Notes under the pieces: generated by a model
Database searches by the model: none
Seen by the model: only the letters and a program-made list of their open reading frames with translations
Told to the model about the DNA's origin: nothing
Assembly (NCBI GenBank): GCA_045643185.1
Contig: JAZUKH010000213.1
Span: 1 to 11,646, forward strand
DNA: 11,646 nucleotides
From: RGIG464 sp045643185
GTDB lineage: Bacteria > Myxococcota_A > Bradymonadia > UBA4248
Direction of reading: 5' to 3'
Program-made: the position numbers and the translations under genes
Shown: positions 6,290 through 11,646 of the stretch, in pieces
How the letters are laid out: each line of letters opens with the position of its first letter
Numbering within the stretch: position 1 is the first letter of the stretch

Positions 6290-6318
6290 TTGCTTTTGTA
6301 AATATATTGAAATATAAT
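6290..6318 (+). promoter_or_regulatory. Sigma70-type promoter of the ankyrin lipoprotein gene
   Basis: TTGCTT (6290-6295) and a consensus TATAAT (6313-6318) are separated by 17 bases, in an AT-rich stretch. The predicted start near 6325 gives a leader of about 78 bases. Confidence 0.6.
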
Positions 6319-6327
6319 AAACAATTG

Positions 6328-6371
6328 GTTTTATTTTATTATAAAACATGCGGTTTTATAAATAAAACCGC
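6328..6371 (+). promoter_or_regulatory. Leader with four mutually complementary segments upstream of the ankyrin gene
   Basis: GTTTTAT (6328-6334), ATAAAAC (6341-6347), GTTTTAT (6353-6359) and ATAAAAC (6362-6368) alternate. Segments 1:2 and 3:4 can form two hairpins, or 2:3 a single alternative one. The 3:4 hairpin is the strongest because GCGG/CCGC extend it to ten pairs (6350-6371). No T-run follows, so it is not a terminator; it ends about 20 bases before the ribosome binding site AAGGAT (6391-6396). Confidence 0.4.
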
Positions 6372-6402
6372 CTATCTCTAATATTTTCAAAAGGATCCAA
6401 CG

Positions 6403-7452
6403 ATGAAAAAGTGTCTTGTCTTGAGTGCCGTGTTATTATCCACCATGACCACCGTGAGTTGTTTTCAATCCACGCCCGAAGCCGTTTCGGCAACCGAAAA
6501 CAACGTGGCCGCAGCCGACGAAGACGACGGTGATACTTCAGTAGAAGCCTTCAACAAGATCTGCGCGACCTTCCAAAATGGCAAGATGCAAGAAAGCAAC
6601 GGTGATGTTCACTACCTTCGCGACACGTTGAACGAAGAAAAGCTGGATCAAGCGATCGAAGCAGGTGCCAGCATCAATGCCAAAAACGCGAATGGCGAAA
6701 CGCCGCTCATGCAGACACACAGTGCTGACGTTTTGGGCGCTCTGCTCGATCGTGATGCTGACGTCGAAGCCGCCGACCAAAACGGCATGACGCCACTCAT
6801 GCACATCGGACACCATGGATGCCGTCCCGAATCCCATGCGGATATGATCGAAAAAGACGATGATTTGAACTGCAAGTGGCTTTATCCTGACGAAGAGTGG
6901 GAAACATTGTTGACAGAATACGATGAAACGCTTTCCAGCATTCCCTGTCTTTCTGTCTGCGCTCAAATGCTGATCGACGAAGGCGCAGACGTGAATGCAC
7001 GCGACAAAGAAGGCCGCACACCGCTCATGCACATGTACACACCGCTCGAAACTTTACGCATCAGTGACTGGGCCGTGGATAGTGGCGCCTATGTCAAAAC
7101 ATTGCTCGAAGCCGGTGCTGACGTCAATGCCAAAGACGATCACCAGAAAACCGTGTTGATGTATGCCAGCGACGTGATCACGATCAAGTATCTCATCGCT
7201 GCCGGTGCCGATATCAATGCCCAAGACGACCAAGGCAACACAGCCCTCATGTCGCAAATCCATGATTATATCATCCCTGACAATATTATCGCGCTCATCG
7301 AAGCTGGGGCCGACAAGACCATCAAGAATAACCAGGGACAAACGGCGCTCGATCTGCTCAACGAACTCAATGTCAAGCTCAGCAAAGAATACGGGTATGA
7401 TTGGTCTACTTCGTTCGACGAGGTCGTCAACATGTTCAAGGCCTTACAATAA
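6403..7452 (+). CDS. Ankyrin-repeat protein with lipoprotein-type signal
   Basis: 349 residues. The N-terminus MKKCLVLSAVLLSTMTTVSC fits a lipoprotein signal ending at Cys20, although the -3 residue is Thr rather than the usual Leu. An acidic, probably disordered linker follows (about 25-47). About six ankyrin repeats occupy residues 75-330. Their turn motifs are NGETPLM (98), NGMTPLM (128), EGRTPLMH (203), QKTVLMYA (248), QGNTALM (277) and QGQTALDLL (311), alternating with EAGADVNAKD-like loops. Residues 137-185, between the second and third repeats, form an acidic insert with four cysteines (140, 157, 182, 186). Ankyrin arrays bind other proteins, so this is likely a periplasmic or surface-anchored binding protein; the partner is unknown. 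The start follows AAGGAT by six bases. The promoter at 6290-6318 makes it its own transcription unit. No terminator is evident before copy B of the repeat. Confidence 0.88.
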   Translation: MKKCLVLSAVLLSTMTTVSCFQSTPEAVSATENNVAAADEDDGDTSVEAFNKICATFQNGKMQESNGDVHYLRDTLNEEKLDQAIEAGASINAKNANGETPLMQTHSADVLGALLDRDADVEAADQNGMTPLMHIGHHGCRPESHADMIEKDDDLNCKWLYPDEEWETLLTEYDETLSSIPCLSVCAQMLIDEGADVNARDKEGRTPLMHMYTPLETLRISDWAVDSGAYVKTLLEAGADVNAKDDHQKTVLMYASDVITIKYLIAAGADINAQDDQGNTALMSQIHDYIIPDNIIALIEAGADKTIKNNQGQTALDLLNELNVKLSKEYGYDWSTSFDEVVNMFKALQ

Positions 7453-7530
7453 ACGAGCGTGATGACAACGCAGCCAAAATAATTCATCTGTTATCAAGTA
7501 GTATCTCAGGCGAGGGTAGGCAAAATACAT

Positions 7531-7793
7531 AAAGCTCAGCCGTAGCGAAGTCGAAGGCAAGCAGGCTGAGATCGGCGAGCAGACGCGATTTGTTCGAAGC
7601 CGAAGTGTAGCGACGTAACGTGGTACGTCGTCGCGGCCGACTCCAAAATTGAGTTTACGACGATCTACCTGAACAATTCCTGAAGTTGGTACGGCCGTGT
7701 GGCTTGTTTGAGCGAAGCGAGTTCCACACGGCCAACAATAAAAGCGCCGGGGGATGCAAGGGGGCCGGTAGAGACGTGCGGACCGCACGTCTC
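7531..7793 (+). repeat. Modular intergenic repeat, nearly full copy cut in the last hairpin (copy B)
   Basis: Aligns with 3801-4068 from the first module (CTCAGCC with GGCTGAG) through CGACGTA (7611-7617)/TACGTCG (7624-7630) and GGCCGTGTGG (7693-7702)/CCACACGGCC (7724-7733). The apex of the last hairpin is a perfect 23-base inverted repeat: GAGACGTGCGG, one A, then CCGCACGTCTC (7771-7793). The 5' half of its outer stem (GGGGGCCGG) is present, but the 3' half is missing and unrelated sequence begins at 7794. It has the same orientation as copies A and C. The rest of the 7453-7879 intergenic stretch shows no gene. Confidence 0.83.
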
Positions 7794-7825
7794 CACATGT
7801 AATACACATGAGCTGTAGCCTTTTT

Positions 7826-7857
7826 TTGAATAAAAAAGATACGTTTTGTGGTATCAT
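7826..7857 (+). promoter_or_regulatory. Weak candidate promoter of the kinase gene
   Basis: TATCAT (7852-7857) is preceded by TGG, an extended -10 arrangement. TTGAAT (7826-7831) is the only -35-like box but stands 20 bases upstream, longer than usual. Low confidence. Confidence 0.3.
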
Positions 7858-7879
7858 TTCGCCGTTTTGACCTATTGGA

Positions 7880-10351
7880 ATGGTCATTTTGGTCACGTGT
7901 GGTTGTATGCAGACGACTTTGAGAACATTTGGGCGCTATGAGCTGCTAGGGCTGATTGCTCGAGGTGGCATGGGTGAGGTCTACCTCGCCCGCTTTACCG
8001 GCGTCGCTGGCTTCGAAAAGCGTTGTGTCATCAAAAAGATCCTTCCAGCACTGGCTCAAAACAAGACCTTCGTCGACAAGTTCCTGAACGAAGGCAAAAC
8101 CCTCGTGGCACTTACTCACTCCAACATCGTCCAGATTTTCGACATGGGCTGTGAAGAGGGCGAGTATTACCTGGCCATGGAACATATCGAGGGACAGGAT
8201 CTGAGATTTTTGTTGCACCAAATGAACATGCGACACGTACAGATCCGTCTGGAAGTGGCCTGCTACATCATCATGGAAGTGCTCAAAGGGCTCGATTATG
8301 CCCACCGGGCAACGACAGCCAATGGCAAACCACTTGGCATCATTCACCGTGATATCAGCCCGTCCAACCTGCTCATTTCGTCCGAAGGCGAAGTGAAGAT
8401 CATCGATTTTGGCATTGCCAAAAACGAAACGCGCAACCATGAAAGCACGGCGAGCATGGTGCAGGGCAAATTTGCCTATATGAGTCCAGAGCAGGCACGC
8501 GGTGATACACTAGACGCACGCACCGATCTGTTTTCGCTCGGCATCGTGTTCTACGAGCTTCTGACGGGCATTCGCCCATTCGACGGCTCGTCCGACCTGC
8601 AGTGCATTGAGCGTGTCAAGACCCAGGAAGCCGCTGCCATTTCGAACTACCGGCACGATGTGCCAGACGAGATCAACCAGATCGTCGCCAAAGCCCTCGC
8701 CAAAGATCGCGAGAAACGCTTTGAATCTGCCGATTCCTTCTATGAAGCCCTCGAAAACTTCATGATCCATGCCGGCAAATCTGTGCGCGCACGCGATGTT
8801 ATCGCTGAACTGGCGCCGTTCATGAAGCCTGAAGATGCCGTCATGGTCAAATCCAGTCAGGATTTCCTCGATGATGCCTTTCAGGAGATGCTCAACGCCC
8901 AGCCCCTTGATGACCAGGGCAACCGAACGCGCTCCATGTGCCTCACTCAGTCGTTTTCGCAGGAATTGCCGAAGGCTGAGATCGCCGATTTTGCTGCAGG
9001 ACCAACCTTGTCAAAGTCAACGCCCAAAGTTTCGTTGGCACTCGAGGATACCCTGCCGCAACCGAACCTCGAAAACCGCGCTCCGTCAGGCATGACCCCG
9101 TCGGTACGCGATGCCTTTGAAAAAAACAAAATCGAAGTCGATGACCTCGCCTTCGTCAATGACGATAATCTCGTCGAAATTACACATCGACGACATATCA
9201 AAAAAATTAAAAATAGAATTTTATTTATTCTACTCGGAATTATCATAGCTTGCCTCGGTTTCGTATTATTGACCCAGTATGGAACTAGATTATTTCTTCA
9301 AAATTCGTTTGAAACACTGCCAAATTCTGAAAACCTTCAGGCTGTTGAACCTGTCAAAGAACAAACGTCACTGGATGAATCTGAAAAAAACAAACGTTCT
9401 CAACCCATTTTATTTAATATAACAGCGAAACATAATGAAAATGTCATTAAAGACGCCGTTATTACAATTAATGAAGGGGTTTATCGCAGCATTCAGGATC
9501 ATGAATTTCAGGTCTTTTCCGATCAGAATATTTATTATGAAATTAAGTCAGAACAATACGAATCTTGCCAGTTTACAGTGAGTTTTGTAAGTTTTGAAAA
9601 TCATAGCATTCCGCAGATCGCATCCTATACCCACTGTTTGCCAGTTCTGTCCGGTTTGACCGACGATTTCAAGAGTGCAAATATCGACGTTACACTCACG
9701 CTCTTGCCCCCCCAAAAAGTTGAGACATCAGAGCTTTCCCAGTCGCCGATCGACACGAATGCACAGGCAAACGAGCCCAAGACCAAATTGGCTAAATCGA
9801 ACACCCAGAATGCCAAATCAGGGCAAAAATCGGTCGATCGCAACAAGACCAAATCTGCCGCCCCGATCGAAGACGAAGTGCGTTTGACGATTAACACGGA
9901 CACGAATGAACTCGTCAACGGTGCCGTCATCCGTCTTGATGGTCAGGAACTTTCAACGCCACATTCAAGCTTGACCCATGTCTCGTCGGTCGCAGTCATT
10001 ACGCCGATACCCAAAAAGAAAAATTTCATTCCTATCCCCAAAAAGCTGACCATTCTCAAAGAACACAACGGTCAAACCATTAACGTGGATTTTTGCGAAG
10101 CCGAAATTGGTATTGGTGAATTTATCGTTCCTGGCGACACCTATTCGACTTCGGTTGCCGACATCTACGTGGATGGCACAAGATACGTCAGATCCACCAA
10201 CATGCTCAGTGCAAGCGTCTTGTTGCTATTATCGTGTGAACCTCACGAAGTCAGTGCGAAATTTGACGCCAATGGCAACCAATTGTCTGCCTCGACCAAG
10301 CTCACGCCCACCAAATCCCGTCCGGCCAAAACCACGCTGACACCGCGCTAG
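7880..10351 (+). CDS. Transmembrane Ser/Thr protein kinase with PEGA-like extracytoplasmic domain
   Basis: 823 residues. A complete PknB-like kinase domain spans about 20-295: glycine loop ARGGMGEVY (27-35), Lys52 in VIKK, helix-C Glu71, catalytic loop HRDISPSN (156-163), DFG (176-178) and SPE (202-204). All catalytic residues are present, so it should be active. HRDISPSN is typical of myxobacterial-type kinases. A linker (about 320-440) leads to one TM helix (about 446-466) and an outside part of about 350 residues. That part holds a strand-rich region (about 505-610), a Lys/Ser/Thr linker (611-662) and a C-terminal PEGA-like unit (DIYVDGTRYVRSTN, 761-774). A ligand-sensing role is inferred. 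The start is uncertain: ATG at 7880 or, equally likely, at 7907 (MQTTLRTFGRYELLG); neither has a clear ribosome binding site. Bases about 9180-9640, covering the TM and first outer region, are much richer in AT than the rest of the gene. Confidence 0.93.
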   Translation: MVILVTCGCMQTTLRTFGRYELLGLIARGGMGEVYLARFTGVAGFEKRCVIKKILPALAQNKTFVDKFLNEGKTLVALTHSNIVQIFDMGCEEGEYYLAMEHIEGQDLRFLLHQMNMRHVQIRLEVACYIIMEVLKGLDYAHRATTANGKPLGIIHRDISPSNLLISSEGEVKIIDFGIAKNETRNHESTASMVQGKFAYMSPEQARGDTLDARTDLFSLGIVFYELLTGIRPFDGSSDLQCIERVKTQEAAAISNYRHDVPDEINQIVAKALAKDREKRFESADSFYEALENFMIHAGKSVRARDVIAELAPFMKPEDAVMVKSSQDFLDDAFQEMLNAQPLDDQGNRTRSMCLTQSFSQELPKAEIADFAAGPTLSKSTPKVSLALEDTLPQPNLENRAPSGMTPSVRDAFEKNKIEVDDLAFVNDDNLVEITHRRHIKKIKNRILFILLGIIIACLGFVLLTQYGTRLFLQNSFETLPNSENLQAVEPVKEQTSLDESEKNKRSQPILFNITAKHNENVIKDAVITINEGVYRSIQDHEFQVFSDQNIYYEIKSEQYESCQFTVSFVSFENHSIPQIASYTHCLPVLSGLTDDFKSANIDVTLTLLPPQKVETSELSQSPIDTNAQANEPKTKLAKSNTQNAKSGQKSVDRNKTKSAAPIEDEVRLTINTDTNELVNGAVIRLDGQELSTPHSSLTHVSSVAVITPIPKKKNFIPIPKKLTILKEHNGQTINVDFCEAEIGIGEFIVPGDTYSTSVADIYVDGTRYVRSTNMLSASVLLLLSCEPHEVSAKFDANGNQLSASTKLTPTKSRPAKTTLTPR

Positions 10352-10416
10352 TAAAAAAGCTTTGGCGATGAGCCCTCGCGTCGTTAGACCACGTTTTGTC
10401 GAAGCGAGGCCGCATT

Positions 10417-10458
10417 GGCTTTCATCTGACATGCGTCTCGCGTCGTAAAAGCCTTTTT
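10417..10458 (+). terminator. Possible terminator between the convergent kinase and coaX genes
   Basis: GGCTTT (10417-10422) can pair with AAAGCC (10448-10453), followed by five T. The loop is long (25 bases) and only weakly structured (GAC/GTC inside), so this is a marginal call. It overlaps the end of coaX. Confidence 0.25.
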
Positions 10459-11215
10459 AAGCCGTGGCGAGTCTGCAACCACGTTTTTTGAGCATCATCT
10501 CGGCGTAGAGTGCCAATCCAAGCAACGTGAGGTTGGGCACATAAGCGTCGTGCTGAAGAAAATTCACGACGAACCGGGCATTACCGCCAGTCAGGATGAT
10601 CGTGGGCACGAAGTCGAGTTTGGCACTGATCTCACGAATAATGCGTTCGATGCCGCCAGCCATGCACAAAAGCGTGCCCGCGTTGATGGCATCTACCGTA
10701 TTTTGGCTGAGTGCCTCGACATTTTCGGGTTCGAGCGTGATCTCGGGCAAATGCGGAATGCGTTCGGTCAACGCGTTCAACATCGTCTCAAGCCCGGACA
10801 GGATAGGGCCGCCCAGGAACGTGCCATCGGGCGCAATGACGTCAAAATGTGTCGCGGTGCCCATGTCGACGACGACAGCGCCATTCGGCGCGATCTGATG
10901 CGCGGCCACGGCATTGGCCAGGCGGTCGTGTCCCAAACTGGTCACGGGCGAATACTCGATGGGATGCGGATATTCTGAAGATTCGATACAAAAAACGCGT
11001 TCCTTAAACTGAGTCTTAATCCAATCTTCAAAGAAAGCCCGGTTTCTGGAAACGTTTGAAACGACGCATGCGTCAACGGGTTCAGCAAAGATCTCACGTG
11101 CGACTTCAGGAAAGTGCGACGTGCTTACATCACGGCGCCAGAGAAGCACCCGCTGTTCAAAAAGGGCAAAGGACGCGCGCGTGTTGCCGATGTCTATCGT
11201 AAGAATCCTGACCAA
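10457..11215 (-). CDS. coaX: Type III pantothenate kinase
   Basis: Phosphorylates pantothenate, the first step of coenzyme A synthesis, in the cytoplasm. The 252 residues from the TTG start are normal for the family. Family motifs, numbered from that start, are TIDIGNT (6-12, ATP-binding Asp8), GHDRLANA (95-102, Asp97), VVVDMGTATHFD (114-125, Asp117), GGPILSG (135-141), AGTLLCMAGGIERII (179-193), ILTGGNARFV (207-216) and PNLTLLGLAL (227-236). The three acidic residues used for catalysis and nucleotide binding are conserved. The reading frame stays open to an ATG at 11317, but the extra 34 residues have no family counterpart. TTG at 11215 begins exactly at VRILTIDIGNT and has GGAGG five bases upstream. 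The gene is convergent with the kinase and has its own promoter. CoaX enzymes are known for insensitivity to CoA feedback and a monovalent-cation requirement; that is family knowledge. Confidence 0.95.
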   Translation of the reverse strand: MVRILTIDIGNTRASFALFEQRVLLWRRDVSTSHFPEVAREIFAEPVDACVVSNVSRNRAFFEDWIKTQFKERVFCIESSEYPHPIEYSPVTSLGHDRLANAVAAHQIAPNGAVVVDMGTATHFDVIAPDGTFLGGPILSGLETMLNALTERIPHLPEITLEPENVEALSQNTVDAINAGTLLCMAGGIERIIREISAKLDFVPTIILTGGNARFVVNFLQHDAYVPNLTLLGLALYAEMMLKKRGCRLATA

Positions 11216-11220
11216 TTCAG

Positions 11221-11225
11221 CCTCC
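11221..11225 (-). promoter_or_regulatory. Ribosome binding site that sets the TTG start of coaX
   Basis: GGAGG on the minus strand lies five bases before the TTG at 11215-11213. The nearest in-frame ATG (11248) would add 11 residues and place this site inside the coding region. Confidence 0.75.
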
Positions 11226-11296
11226 GTGATGGGCGAAATACCCGTCATTGGGACAAACCCTAAACTGCGTGACCCTTTATCACTCAGTCTGTGAGA

Positions 11297-11325
11297 TTTA
11301 TACCCACATTTGACCACAATTACAA
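11297..11325 (-). promoter_or_regulatory. Sigma70-type promoter of coaX
   Basis: On the minus strand TTGTAA (11325-11320) and TATAAA (11302-11297) are separated by 17 bases. Transcription would start near 11290, giving a leader of about 75 bases and excluding the ATG at 11317 as a start. Confidence 0.55.
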
Positions 11326-11335
11326 GTAAGTAAGG

Positions 11336-11350
11336 CGCCTCGTCGAGGCG
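11336..11350. other. Small GC-rich hairpin upstream of coaX
   Basis: CGCCTCG (11336-11342), one T, then CGAGGCG (11344-11350). It is nested within a wider ACAATT (11316-11321)/AATTGT (11362-11367) inverted repeat. It lies just upstream of the coaX -35 box; its role is unknown. Confidence 0.4.
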
Positions 11351-11417
11351 AGTTCAAGCCGAATTGTAAAACGAGCCAAGTTACGGCACATGGTTTTGGG
11401 CACCGCACCTCGCATCA

Positions 11418-11518
11418 GGCCCTGCCAGGCGAGGGGGTAGCCGCGTATTTCGTATTTTCGTAGAGACGCGTGGTCCACAAGTCTCTACGAAAATACGAAA
11501 TAGCGGCGTAGGGGGAGA
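11418..11518 (-). repeat. Long palindromic intergenic repeat, TATTTCGTATTTTCG-arm type (copy 2, inverted)
   Basis: Bases 11446-11467 pair perfectly over 22 positions with 11481-11502. The apex GTGG-T-CCAC corresponds to GTGG-A-CCAC on the minus strand. The outer flanks (GGCCCTGCCAGGCGAG at 11418-11433, GCGGCGTAGGGGG on the right) match the flanks of the copy at 1391-1489 only when read on the minus strand, so the two copies are in opposite orientation. The rest of the 11216-11609 intergenic stretch shows no gene. Confidence 0.85.
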
Positions 11519-11609
11519 CGGCAGATTATCGTTTCAAATGCATAAAATGAAGAAAGACCGCATCAATCCGGTGTATGATGATTTGAACAGCTACTCATAC
11601 GGAGGTTTG

Positions 11610-11646
11610 ATGCGATCATTTACCCATTTTACTTTAAACGAACGAG
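11610..11646 (+). CDS. Start of a possible IS30-family transposase, cut by the window edge
   Basis: An ATG at 11610 follows GGAGG (11601-11605) by four bases. The 12 visible codons read MRSFTHFTLNER, which resembles the IS30 transposase N-terminus pattern (aromatic residue, then LTLEER, at the start of its helix-turn-helix). Only 37 bases are in the window, so the family is inferred from a very short match; another HTH protein is possible. If correct, the left end of the insertion sequence should lie between about 11520 and 11600. Confidence 0.45.
   Translation, partial: MRSFTHFTLNER

Noticed and set aside
11216..11317. Longer N-terminus of CoaX from the ATG at 11317
   Set aside because: The extra residues lack family similarity and span the predicted promoter; the TTG at 11215 has the ribosome binding site.

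Overview
The window looks like chromosomal DNA from a deltaproteobacterium-like organism (Myxococcota or Bradymonadota type). This is inferred from three things: a large Ser/Thr kinase with the HRDISPSN catalytic loop and a PEGA-like extracytoplasmic end, a mevalonate-pathway HMG-CoA reductase, and a secreted two-helix protein of a style common in those groups. No taxonomic search was possible, so the assignment is tentative. I see no rRNA, tRNA or CRISPR array.

Layout from left to right. A minus-strand gene encodes a secreted or membrane protein of unknown function (81-1199) and ends in a bidirectional terminator. A divergent intergenic region follows, holding a long palindromic repeat and a good promoter for efp (elongation factor P, 1733-2302), which has its own terminator. 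A GC-rich class II HMG-CoA reductase gene (mvaA, 2380-3585) comes next. A roughly 780-base intergenic region then carries two near-identical palindromes and a modular repeat of about 280 bases. A POT-type (proton/oligopeptide) transporter (4367-6040) follows, ending in a perfect 18-base tandem repeat. After it come a terminator, a fragment of the same modular repeat and an ankyrin-repeat lipoprotein (6403-7452). A second long copy of the modular repeat precedes a one-TM Ser/Thr protein kinase (7880-10351). A convergent type III pantothenate kinase gene (coaX, 10457-11215, minus) starts at a TTG. The right edge holds an inverted copy of the long palindrome and probably the first 12 codons of an IS30-type transposase.

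The genes do not form one pathway. EF-P (translation), HMG-CoA reductase (isoprenoid precursors) and CoaX (coenzyme A) are housekeeping. The transporter, ankyrin lipoprotein and kinase look like individually promoted accessory or envelope genes; most have a recognisable promoter and several a terminator, so they are mainly monocistronic.

The least explained content is in the intergenic regions. Five loci (about 1381-1489, 3801-4078, 6180-6262, 7531-7793, 11418-11518) carry hairpins that share one apical core, AGAGACG...CGTCTCT closed by GYGG-A-CCRC, but stand on two unrelated outer stems. Three belong to a longer modular repeat family and two to a family with a TATTTCGTATTTTCG arm. This is the best candidate in the window for an undescribed repeat or structured-RNA system.
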